Positions 11,599-21,433 of a stretch of DNA of 64,000 nucleotides are shown one piece after another. Positions within the stretch are counted from its first letter, which is position 1, and each line of letters opens with the position of its first letter. Position numbers and translations under genes: made by a program. The DNA comes from Gracilaria vermiculophylla (Eukaryota; Rhodophyta; Florideophyceae; Gracilariales; Gracilariaceae). The notes below the pieces were generated by a model, which saw only the letters and a list, made by a program, of their open reading frames with translations, made no database searches and was not told the origin of the DNA. Location of the stretch: assembly GCA_019155205.2 (NCBI GenBank), contig JAHNZQ020000308.1, forward strand, positions 4,033,858 to 4,097,857, written 5' to 3'.

Positions 11599-12120
11599 TC
11601 AGACGTTCCGTTCCCCAGGTAGGTGTTCGCCCATGGAACGAAATGCGGAGAGCTTGATTGCCCAACGCATGAGCGTGCTCGCGGTAGGTGCTGCAATTCC
11701 AGGATTCGTGTCACAGGGGCCGTTGAGATACCGGAGGTTCGCGTGGACCATGAACATAGTCACTTCCCGCTCATGAGGAACTAATTCAGACGACACATTG
11801 TTTCCACAAATGCGTACCCTTCCTTCTCAGGAATCGACCAGTTGGTGGCTTATTCGGAAAAAACACCGACCAGGAAATATCGCGGTTCGTGACGCTGTTT
11901 TTCGATGACTTTTGTGCGGTCTTCATCAGGTACTTGGGGAAAATTCGCAGCCCAGTGAGTGTTCTACGCATAGGTAAAGAGAAAAAGGTGGTAGCCGGAC
12001 TTGGGTTGCCCGAGCTTTACAGAGGCAGCGAGTTGTTCCTTGATGTTGGCGTTTACGTTGCTGCTTGGTTAGCTCTAAAGCACGTATGCCAGCAACTGCG
12101 TTCCGATCCCATTTGGCCCT
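11599..12120 (-). pseudogene. RNase H remnant of element 2
   Basis: The minus strand reads NTHWAANFPQVPDEDRT, YFLVGVFSE-stop-ATNWSIPEKEGYAFVE in one frame and MRWAIKLSAFRSMGEHLPGE with RNV in another. These match the gypsy RNase H pattern (F.S..S....W...EKE.YA.V, then MRWAL.L..F....EHLPGE.NVWAD). Stops and at least two frameshifts are visible. Confidence 0.75.
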
Positions 12121-13218
12121 GACTTTATTTAGGCGAGTTATCTACTGTTACATGAACTCTGGCATTTTGTGGACGTCCCGAAAATGGTAGTGGAAATGCC
12201 AGTAGGACCGCTGAAAGTAAAAAAAAGGCAAATACCTTGTTATTTACAACCTATAGACTATTGAGAACTAGAGAATGTGTGGCTCTGACGATATGTATGA
12301 TTTCGCTTTTTGTAGAATTTTCCCCTTGTAAGGGTTACCCGTCTTTTCGTACGGGACGCAGTCTCGTAAGTCAGAAAAAATTCCTTGTAGGGCATGCATG
12401 CTCCATTCGGACGCCCGCCGTGCAGTCGTCGCTCGTTGAAGACGTATGCCATTCGCGGCATCTACAGCCGGCGTCAAATGAATCTTCGCCTAAATGATAA
12501 GACATGGGTACCGTTTTATGAAACAAGTATATTCAGCAATACTTTTTCTGCCATACTCTTTATAAAACTTCTCTGGTTTTATATTGATCATTCTTCATTC
12601 AGTCATAGTAAAGCCGTGCATTCAGTCAAAAACGTTCCTCGCACAGGCAATTATGAACTCGTGGGGAAATAAAACAGACACATCTGTCAAGTATTTTTCG
12701 TGTTTATGTCCCATATAGAATGGAGTTTTGGATCAAACAGTGTCCAGACTGTTCCAAGTAACGTTTTAAGCCAACAACTACATCAAACACATCAGCAAGT
12801 GTAGAATAATTGGAGACAAACGAGGCTTGAAAAACTTGTATTTCGTTTCCTGAATGCCTTCGTACGGCTGCATTGTCTTAATCCTTAAGAATTTGCAACA
12901 GCAATCGCCTTTCGTATCAATGGAAGAGGAAGCAAATGAAAGTTGATATGCCAAACATAATACATTGTACCACGCAAAACTCGCGTATTCTGCATCACAT
13001 AATAATCAGGCTTAAGCAGTGCACTTCTGTGAGAGACCGCGGTTGCCTGCTTGGGTGCTTCAGCTGCGTGACTATGCTCGTGCACTAGTGCAAAATGTGA
13101 GTGTTTAAGATTGGAGCATGTTTGTGGGGTGCATTCTCACATGGCTGCTGATAAAAGCTCGTTATCGTGATAAGGGCTTTATCGTTTGCAGAACGAAATA
13201 GAGTCATGAATGAGAACG
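12121..13218. other. No gene seen
   Basis: About 1.1 kb, AT-richer than its flanks, without a recognisable domain on either strand. It could include the decayed 5' half of element 2. Confidence 0.5.
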
Positions 13219-13510
13219 TATGGTACCGTCACTGTACGTGCGGTACCGTCGGCATAGATATTATCTAGGCCACCGCGCAATAGTAGACAACCTGCCGCGA
13301 GAGGGGCTAGTGTTGCAGGTTTTAGTCTATATGTCGACCGCCGGCGCCTCGATGCCCCCAGTCTCCCCGTAGCATCGAACTCACCCGATCGCCTACCACG
13401 AGCCGACTCACCGCACTTTTCATAAACTTCATTCAACCACCGCCGTTTCGCTTTCATCTCGCCGAGCCTGAAGTCCAAACGCGCACTCGTCCATCCTCGG
13501 ACGATTACAG
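13219..13510 (+). repeat. 5' LTR of element 3 (aligned part)
   Basis: TGGTACCGTCACTGTACGTG and the following ~290 bases align base for base with few differences to 18925-19216, sharing GCATAGATATT, CGAGAGGGGC, GTCGACCGCCGGCGCC and the TCATCTCGCCGAGCCTGAAG block. The LTR probably continues further right, but similarity to the 3' copy is lost, and the first coding ATG of the element is at 13801. Confidence 0.85.
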
Positions 13511-13800
13511 TGATCACTACTCCGCACCCGAGCAGTTGAAACAAGCAAGATCTGTAGGGATATCCGAAACCATCGGACATCCCAAAGGTCACAACGGAAA
13601 CCACATCGTCATCCTCCACGTCTATGCAAACAAGCCTAGGCATCACTTGAACAGCGAAAGTCGACAAAGTCAGTATGGCTACACCGCAGCCTTTTCTGGC
13701 CCATCTCGAAGCTGAGTCTATCCGCGTATTCTTGCGCGCATAAGATGCATAATGTCGCGAGCTCAAGTCGCGTGCAGCACAGCTGGTTCAAGGAGTGTCC

Positions 13801-14859
13801 ATGAGCCTTGAACCAGTCCGTCCCGTGGGTCTTGTGTACTGTGTGGACGCCGAAAAACTCGAGTCCGCCGTGGACCTCGTGATGATCGACGACTGCGTGG
13901 ACATTGCGGACCTTTCGGTCAACATGCTACGCGCCTTCCTCGAGAAAAAGGCCATCGGCTACGCAACGGTCCTGACCGAATCTGACTTAAGCGCCATAGT
14001 TCTCATACATGTGCGCATGGAAATGATTGTCAAGTCCGCTACCGGTCGGATGAAATTGCTCTTCATCGACTACAAGTCACTACTGCGTCTACACGAAATG
14101 GCGTGGGTTTCCGAAACCAACCAAAAGGCAGCCGTGCGTCATATTCTGTCGGTTGTAAAGCCGGCCCTATTCAAGACCAGACTTGATCAAGACATCTCGC
14201 TCTCAAAAAGGCATCTGAAGGAGGACTCAAAGACTTTTCTAAAGCATGCTTTGGACCTTTCAGAAGCTTTTGAGTAACTCGACCACTGGGATCCCCGTGG
14301 CCGTCAGTCCGAAGCGGGAGGTGGCAGCAGAAACATCGGCTCAAAGACAAAACCGGGGAATAAGCCACCGTCAAAGACCACAAAGAACCGTGGAAATAAG
14401 AGGCTCCCGCTATTGCCATGTCTGATGACGGCCTGCGAGGGCGAGAACCGAATGAATCGGGTCGATGATTGCGAGCAAGCATCCGCTCAAGAGAATAAAG
14501 ACTCTAAAGACAAGCCGGCCGCAGCCAGGCCATGTGATGGTCCGGCAGGGTCGACAAGAAGTCCAGTCTTTTCGGGTGGTGACACAGCCTCATCTGCATC
14601 CAGAAGCGTCGGTCGTCTCCGGCAAGACAAGGAAAAGACCAACATGAGCGATGAATCACCGTCGTGCATCATGACAGTATCGGAAACCATGGCCAGTCTC
14701 GACGTCACCGGCCGTTGCGACGACGGCAGTGACAAGACCATTGCGTCGACGACTTTGATCGAGCGGGCCGCACTGAAAGGCATCGGGAAGATCATAATCA
14801 TCGACTCTATCAGTCTCCAAGTCACCCTGACAAAGAAGAACGAGAAGCCGAGACGGTGA
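13801..14859 (+). pseudogene. gag-like region of element 3
   Basis: From ATG 13801 an open frame runs to 14277 (MSLEPVRPVGLVYCVDAEKL...), followed after stops by another open segment to 14859. The first part is a mixed helical protein of the size and place of gag; the second is Lys/Asp/Ser-rich. I see no CCHC knuckle, and the assignment rests on position between the 5' LTR and the protease-RT part. Confidence 0.5.
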
Positions 14860-14943
14860 ACGTTCTCACGAGCGGGGTGCCTGACCACAACGGTCCTGCA
14901 CCGCAACGCTGGTCGCCTCGCGCTTAAAAATATACGGTTTCTT

Positions 14944-16151
14944 GTGGCGGATGATGCAGTGGCCTGTGAGGACTTGCTGATCGGTCGTCCGGTTTTGCTT
15001 CATTTCCGTATGGACACACGTACCCTCATCGAAGATCGCGTGACGACACTCGACGGGAGTGACCGCAGCCCTGAATCACTCCCAGCCGTCAAGGGTGGAC
15101 GCGTCGGCCGCATTATGGGCGCACGACTAAACGGATTCACCAAATACAAAGAGAACAGCTCGCCTGCAGTAACGCCAGACCACCCAAAGGTCAACTACTT
15201 CCGCGCATGCGCGGTAGACGATCCGTTACCGGACCCATACCTGATAAATATCATTGACTCGGATCAGCATGAAGACATCAAGGACGCCGTGGACGATTTA
15301 AGCAGAGCCGCTTTCGAAAATGGCCTTGCAGAGGAAAGGCGTCCGCGCCTCGCCAAACTGTTGGCAGGCCATGTGGACATCTTCCGCATTTCATTCTCCT
15401 CGGGACTCCCTGGGCGCGCCTTCTGCCGTTCAAGATCGAGCTGACCCCTGACGAGAAGCCCATAAAGGTCCGTCTTTGGAAGTACTCTAAGGAGCAACGA
15501 GATTTCCTGGCCACGTGTGTCAAGGATCTCGTCCCTCACGGCCTTGCGTACCCGAACCCGACATCAAAGTGGGCTTGCGCACCCCTTCTCGTGCCTGAAC
15601 CGGGCCTACAGTTTAGGTTTACGTGTGATATTCGCCCGGTGAATTTATACACCATTAAGCACCACGTTCCGATGCCGAACCTCGAACACGAGCCGATCAA
15701 AATGGGGCGGTCGAAGTACTTCGCAAACTTTGACTTCTCACACAGCTATCGGCAGCTGAAAACCGCAAAAGAGTCTCAAGAGAGTCAATCGTTCATAACG
15801 TCTGATGGGATCTTCTCTCAAACGCGTGTCCTACAAGGAACGACGTACTCCGTCACCCACCTGCAGTCATCAATCGCCGGCATCATCTCCGAGGACTTGA
15901 AGCCGTACAGCCTGTTTTGGCTCGATGACATACTCCTGCATGCGCCGACAGTGGACAAACTTCTCAAGTCTATCGAGTCGTTCTTCGCCTTCTGCGTAGA
16001 TTATAACCTCAAACTGCACCCCGGCAATTGCACGCTCTTCGCCACAGAAATCCACTGGTGCGGTCGCCTTGTGTCCTCTGACGGCATTCGCTACGATCCG
16101 GGACGCTTGAAAGGCCTGCTTACGATGGAGCCGCCGACCTCCGGGTCGTAA
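14944..16151 (+). pseudogene. protease-linker and reverse transcriptase of element 3
   Basis: The segment from 14944 reads CEDLLIGRPVLLHFRMDTRT, the linker that follows the protease in algal and oomycete-type gypsy elements. A frameshift near 15420-15430 leads into PFKIELTPDEKPIKVRLWKY, then RFTCDIRPVNLYTIKHHVPM, YFANFDFSHSYRQL and FWLDDILLHAPTVDKLL. The catalytic box is LDD in place of YxDD, usual for this lineage. The last part (CTLFATEIHWCGRLVSSDGI) matches the RT thumb. The frame ends at 16151. Confidence 0.85.
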
Positions 16152-16920
16152 CTTCAATAGTTCGTCTGTGCCCTGCAATGGTTCAAGCAGGGCATTCCAA
16201 ACTTCACAGACCTCGTGGTTCCGCTGCACGAGTTCATGGAACGTGTCTACAGCCATGTGAAAAAGCGCACCAAGCGCGCATTCAGTCGAGTCAGTCTCAT
16301 CAATCTGGGCTGGGTTCAAAACGAATTGGGCGCCTTCGAAGCCTGTAAACACGCCCTTGCCCATCAAGTCAATCTCGCCAATAGCGATGTCAACCAACGC
16401 TTGTGCGTATATACCGATGCCTCGGACACGGCCTGGTACAGGATGGTTACACAAGTCTCACACATTGATGTCCACAAGGCTCACGCCGAGCAGAACCACT
16501 CGCCGCTCGCATTCCTCGCCGGTCACTTTAACGCGACTCAACTTGGCTGGTCAGTCTTAGAGAAAGAAGCCTAAGCCGTATTTACCACAATGGACCGTAT
16601 GTACTGGCTCGTTGCCACTCCCGACGGTTTGAACCTTTACACGGACCATAACAACCTTATCTTTCTTTTCGACCCTCTGTCAGTCGTGCTTGACTTATCA
16701 GCCACATCCATGCCCAAAGTCCTACGATGGGCCTTGCGTCTTACCATGTACCGTTACACATGCTACCACATCAAATGCGATGCAAACGTCTGGGCCGACC
16801 TCTTGTCCCGCTGGACAGCACTGCCCAATACTGTCCGCCAAATTGTGCACTTGTCTGAGCTTCCATCGTCGTCCGCCGCGAAATTTGAGTGGCCGTCCCG
16901 GTCTGTCATCGCCAAAACCT
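16152..16920 (+). pseudogene. RNase H domain of element 3
   Basis: The reading frame is open from 16215 to a stop at 16572-16574 and then to 16920. It shows VYTDASDTAWYRMVTQV (first catalytic Asp), SPLAFLAGHFNATQLGWSVL with EKEA, LNLYTDHNNLIFLFDP, and CDANVWADLLSRW at the end, the classical gypsy RNase H order. One stop falls directly after EKEA. Confidence 0.85.
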
Positions 16921-18824
16921 AGCAGCACCATGCTTTCACTCGTCCTGAAAGACTTCAACTCTTCGATCATGTCTGGACCTACAAGGGTACCGAGGCTGTT
17001 TGGATCCCCAACGACGCTGCCGATCTGCAACTCCGTCTATGTATCACCGCCGACACTGGTCTTTCCAGTCATCGCGGCCATGACACCACTGCGGCGTTAC
17101 TGTCTCAGTGCTTTCACTGGTCAACACTGCACGCGGACGTCCACGTCTTCGTCCGTGCCAGCATTCACTGTCTATCGACAGTTGGAGGGGAAAGGATTCC
17201 ACATCCGTTCGGTCCGGCTGTCTATGAAACCAAGCCCAATGATCTCCTTCAGTTCGACTACATCGAACTTGGACTGGGTAACACGGGGGCCAAGTATGCC
17301 CTCATGCTCCGCGTCGACCATTCAGACTACAAGTGGTTCGTCGTTTACGAAAACACCAACGCCGAAAAAGCAGCTTCCGCGATCATCGACTCGTGCGCCG
17401 CCTTCGGTGTCCCCAATGGCTAAATGTCAGACGGACCCACACACTTCAAGAACGATGTCATCCGTCTGGTCTGCAAGAGTCTCAGGGTGCCGCACCATTT
17501 CACGCTGCCCTACTGCCCCTGGAGAAACGGGGCAGTTGAGCGACTTGAAAAGGAGTTAGTCCGCGTGGCTCGAGGAGTCCTGTCGGAATTGAAAATGCGG
17601 ACCAACGAATGGCCCGACCTCCTTGTAGTACAGTGGCTCCTACGGAAATAGGGGGGTTTGGCCTTAAGGTATAATATTCCTAAGGAGGGCTCGTATTTTA
17701 TTAGCTGGGCCACGTGGTGCATAATCTCGCCCGCGTGCGCTACAGTATCCTTGAGAAACGGTAGAATTATTATTTATTTTAGATAATTTAGGCAGGTAAT
17801 TATTACAGTAGTGAGACCTGCCGAGGTGGGCTCCCGGCTTGGTATTTAACGTGCCGGGTGAGCTCTACCTCTGGGAAAGTAAAGACAAGCACCCTAGAGT
17901 CTTCATCTACTTTTCCGGTTGGAGTTTCTTGTCGATCGACGCAGGTTTCTAAGCCGCCGATCCCCAGGTCGCATCATAGCAGCGCCTGTACGAGCATTGT
18001 CCACCCAGTGAACCTCCCCCTCCGCTTGGTGTTTGCGGATCCCCTTTCAGAATTCCCTAGGCTTGCGACAGCGGAGACCGAAGACCACCTTTAGGAATAC
18101 GCGACTTTGGAGCCAACAAAAACTCCTAACGGACGTTGTGCTTTACTACCTCGTGAGGAGGGCTGACAGTGCCACACTCCTTCCAATCGTTGCTTCGGTC
18201 TTGAACAATACCCCGTCTCCGTCGTACGGAAATGTTTGTCCCATCACGGTCTTTCTAGAACGCAAAGCTACACCACCAATCAGGACTTTCCTCCGCTGGT
18301 TTACGGCAAAGCCAGTCACTCTTACCGTTGCGCAGATGGAGCGCTAGTTAAATGTCGAAAACCTCATCACGATCTCTGCTGAGCTTCACCCGCTCGTACA
18401 GTCCAGTTCGGTCAAAATTCGCGAGCAATCTTGAGCATCTGTCTCACGTGGCAAGGTCCCTAACTTCGAACAGGGAGATTTTCTACTCGTCGCAAGTGAC
18501 GAGTATGGCGCTGGCGATAAGCTGCTGCTTCGCTGCCGTGGTCCCCGTTGGGTCATCAAAGCGGTCAACGACTTCGTATACCAAATTGAAGACTTGGGCA
18601 CAGGCCATCTGAACGAAATACACACGACACGTCTGAAGTTTTACCATGACGACGCGGTAGACAAACGCGTGATCATAGACCACGTGTTGCAATCCGAGCT
18701 GGGCATGCCCGTTACCCGGCTCATGGATTTACAAGACAGCCCTGACGGACTTCAAGTAGTTGTCCGATGGAAGGGCCTTGACAAATCAGAGAGCGTTGTG
18801 AAGCCTCTTTTCATTGTCTTTTAA
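16921..18824 (+). pseudogene. integrase with chromodomain-like end, element 3, split by a solo LTR
   Basis: The N-terminal zinc finger is SSHRGHD ... SIHC, with the first Cys of the pair replaced by Ser. The core is open (LLQFDYIELGLGN; SDGPTHFKNDV; GAVERLEKELVRVARG) except for one stop before MSDGP at 17421-17423. At 17623 the gene is cut by a 554-bp LTR; after it the frame resumes with PIVASVLNNTPSP and PITVFLERKA, exactly where the integrase should continue. The 3' part (from ~18470) reads GDFLLVASDE, LLLRCRGPRWVI and VVVRWKGLDKSES, a chromodomain-like end, to a stop at 18822-18824. Confidence 0.85.
17624..18177 (+). repeat. Solo LTR A3 (554 bp) with 5-bp target duplication
   Basis: The insert begins TGTAGTACAG at 17624 and ends GTGCCACA at 18177, i.e. 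TG...CA ends, and is flanked by CTCCT at 17619-17623 and CTCCT at 18178-18182. Removing the insert and one CTCCT joins the integrase codons for D-L-L-P-I-V in frame. Its sequence is shared with 1-307 (-) and 7810-8599 (+). It carries no coding sequence. This is a textbook LTR-LTR recombination product. Confidence 0.95.
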
Positions 18825-18924
18825 GACGTCCCATTTATGGTTATGCGCTTGCTGGAGAGCAAAAACATACCGGCCAACCTTGATGCGAAGGCTCGAGCCG
18901 CTTTTCGTCTTTGAAAGAGGGGAG

Positions 18925-19320
18925 TGTGGTACCCTCACTGTACGTGCGGTACCGTCGGCATAGATATTGTCTAGGCTATTGCGCAGTAGTGGGAAACCTG
19001 TCGCGAGAGGGGCCAGTATTGCAGGCTTTAGTTTATATGTCGACCGCCGGCGCCTTGATGCCCCCAGTCTACCCGTACCATCAAACTCACCCATTCGCCC
19101 ACCACGAGCCGACTCACCGCGTTTTTCGTAAACATCATTCAACCACCGTGGCTTTGCTTTCATCTCGCCGAGCCTGAAGTCCAAACGCGCACCTGTCCAA
19201 CCCCGGGCGACCACAGAACGAGTGGTACACCTGCAATGAAGGGCAAAAAATACGGTGATCGGGGCAATACCGAGCGATAGTAGAGGTACTGGTGCGGACA
19301 GAACAGTTCTCAATATAAGA
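18925..19320 (+). repeat. 3' LTR of element 3
   Basis: Begins TGTGGTACCC right after a purine tract and aligns to the 5' LTR for ~290 bases. After 19216 it contains about 40 bases not found in the 5' copy and then continues with GTGATC, shared with the 5' copy, into unalignable sequence; a TATAAGAGGGG string lies at about 19314. The right end is approximate. Confidence 0.8.
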
Positions 19321-19704
19321 GGGGCGATTGTTTCCTCCCTCTAAACGAGAGAAAAGTAGAGCGCGTAGCATGGCGGACGCCCATCGTTTCAGAGGTGCGA
19401 GACGGTGAAGCCTGCATCGTCGCTAGCCCCAAAGAAGTCATGCAGCCTTTTAAGTGTAATGAGAACTGCCCTGCAGAGATTGCGTGCATTCTAATCCGTG
19501 TCCAAATAATGAATGTGAGTACACAAATTCCCTCCTACTAAAGTACGTAACACATAACTCTTTATCCATGCTAAAGTACAGTGCGTTTCAAAAACATACC
19601 ACCCCTCAAAAGTGCGCCAAAACTGTACTGTAGACTAGATTTTGCACATAGTCTATGTAGAATCGTTTCAAAAAGATATGTACACCGTCTTCTTTATAAT
19701 AAAA

Positions 19705-20737
19705 ATGGCTCGACGCCCGCCACTTTTCAAGCATAAACAGCTTCAAATCGTTCAGTTAAACGCCAAGAAACATTCCTACAGTGCTATCGCTAAAACAGTA
19801 AAGGGTTCTAGGGTCACAATTGCTACTTTTCTATAAAACCCGACTCTATAGGGCTTAAAATCATCTTCTGGACGCCCAGAGAAGCGCAGCCCAGTAGATA
19901 AGAGAGGTATTAAAAAGGGAGCTGTGCAAAGTAGAAGTATCGTGCAAAACAATTAGAATTAATCTTAATCTCAACGTTTCTAAATCAAATATATGGAGGC
20001 AGATAAACAGCACAAACTTATTAAAATATAAAAAAATGAAAAACACTTTCTTTCTCCAAGACCATCACAAGCCCAAGAGGATTGTCAGGTGTGCTGGAAA
20101 AGCCTAATGGAGAAAAAAATGGGAAAATATTATTCTTAATGATGAAAAAAAGTTCAATTTGGACGGACCAGATTGCTACAAATTTTATTGACACGATCTT
20201 CGTAAAGAACATGATGAATTTTATACCAGGCATTCAGGTAGAGGCTCTGTAATGGTTTGGGCAGGTATTTATAAAAAAAGCTTGACGGAAATTGCCTTCA
20301 TTGAAACAAACATGAGTGCGTAAAAATATCAAGAAGTTCTATAAAGTTATTTTCTACCGCTTGGTTTATGTTTTCATGAACAAATTTTCTTTTTTCAACA
20401 GGATACTGCGCCTGTACACACTTCATCTTTAATCAAAAATTGGCTACAGGAGTCTGAAGTATCTGCTCTAGAGTTACCGGCGCGCGCACCAGATTTTAAC
20501 CCAATTGAAAACGTTTGAAGACTGCTGGCGAGGATGGTTTATGCGCATGGAAGGCATTTTTAGACAGTTTTTGAACTCAAAAACTGTATTAAANNNNNNN
20601 NNNNNNNNNNNNNNNNNNNNNNNNNNNNNNNNNNNNNNNNNNNNNNNNNNNNNNNNNNNNNNNNNNNNNNNNNNNNNNNNNNNNNNNNNNNNNGTATGGC
20701 TGTGATTAGAGCCAATGGCAAAAAAACCAAGTATTAA
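19705..20737 (+). pseudogene. Tc1-type DD34E transposase pseudogene
   Basis: From ATG 19705 the text MARRPPLFKHKQLQIVQLNA and SYSAIAKTVKGSRVTI is the first helix-turn-helix of Tc1 transposases, followed by stops and frameshifts. The catalytic part reads WENIILNDEKKFNLDGPD (first Asp), FFFQQDTAPVHTSSL (second Asp) and PDFNPIENV (Glu), with 34 residues between the second Asp and the Glu, i.e. DD34E. After the N gap the last residues AVIRANGKKTKY end at a TAA at 20735-20737, the usual Tc1 C-terminus. At least four in-frame stops make it inactive. Confidence 0.92.
20594..20693. other. Assembly gap (100 N)
   Basis: Exactly 100 N, the conventional length for a gap of unknown size, inside the Tc1 element near the transposase C-terminus. 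Multi-copy transposon sequence probably blocked assembly. Confidence 0.98.
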
Positions 20738-21433
20738 AGTTGTTTCTATGTTGTTGAATGAGTAAAAAGTTAATTCGTTCGTTTACTTTTGAAGAGCTGT
20801 GAAAACACAATCTTGTTTTTTTTTTAGGCGCTATTGTAGTTTGGAGACAATTGAGGTTGTCGGATATCATCTTAATTGGTAATATATCAAGGAACGATTT
20901 TACGTTGGGATTCATAAACGTATACTCCGATTCGGAGCTTTTTGTGGCCGTACGTATACTTTTGGAGATCACTGTACATTTGGTAGTTTTTTGAGATTTC
21001 ACAGCATGTCGTATGTTTTTGAAACAGTCTGTACCTTATCATGGTTTGCCGTACAAAATTCTAATCTCCGTGGTGGAGTGTACCTTTCTCTAGCGGACAT
21101 ATTTTAGCGATGAGTCGTGTACACTTGTAATCTAATCTCGAGCACAAGACGTTGTCCAACGAGTCAGCAGGGTCTGGCAATGGGCTTTTCCCGAGGCCAC
21201 ACAAAGCGAAGTCATATCCCGCAAGAGTCCTCGAAGTGCTCTCCAGCACAGCTTTAGTTGTTTATATACCACTGCCAAACCGCGGTCAGTCTTTTCTCAT
21301 TCCCTCATTTTCGGAAACGAACGACCAATTTATAATTCATCTGCCCACTAATCCCCCTGAACTTACCCGTCAGAGAACCGGCTCTTATTGCAATACTCAT
21401 TTGTTGCTGGCATACGGCCAGTTCTATGAAAAG

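Larger units (their letters stand above)
10021..12120 (-). mobile_element. Ty3/gypsy relic with chromodomain (element 2)
   Basis: On the minus strand RNase H (12120-11600), integrase (11484-10561) and chromodomain (10331-10021) text follow in the order expected for the 3' half of a chromodomain-bearing gypsy element. Neither the RT/gag half nor an LTR pair was recognised, so the relic is 5'-truncated or the upstream half (12.1-13.2 kb) has decayed beyond recognition. It is independent of elements 1 and 3: integrase text differs and the strand is opposite. Confidence 0.8.
13219..19320 (+). mobile_element. Nearly full-length Ty3/gypsy LTR retrotransposon (element 3)
   Basis: LTR-homologous segments at 13219-13510 and 18925-19216 are in direct orientation and enclose gag-like, protease-linker, RT, RNase H, integrase and chromodomain-like segments on the + strand. 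A purine run (GAAAGAGGGGAG, 18913-18924) lies directly before the 3' LTR as a polypurine tract should. Beyond ~13510 and ~19216 the two LTRs no longer align simply (the 3' one has extra sequence), so the exact right end is approximate. The element has a few stops and frameshifts and a nested solo LTR; it is younger looking than elements 1 and 2. Confidence 0.9.
19579..21031 (+). mobile_element. Tc1/mariner-superfamily DD34E transposon, AT-rich, defective
   Basis: Terminal inverted repeats match: CAGTGCGTTTCAAAAACATAC at the left (19579) against CAGACTGTTTCAAAAACATAC read inward from the right end (21031), 18 of 21 identical. Each end abuts a TA dinucleotide (19577-19578 and 21032-21033), the Tc1 target-site duplication. 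Inside is a Tc1-type transposase pseudogene. Base composition is markedly AT-rich compared with the gypsy elements and genes beside it. A 100-N gap falls inside. Confidence 0.92.

Noticed and set aside
12237..12672. Short frames between elements 2 and 3
   Set aside because: No RT or gag motif visible even allowing frameshifts.
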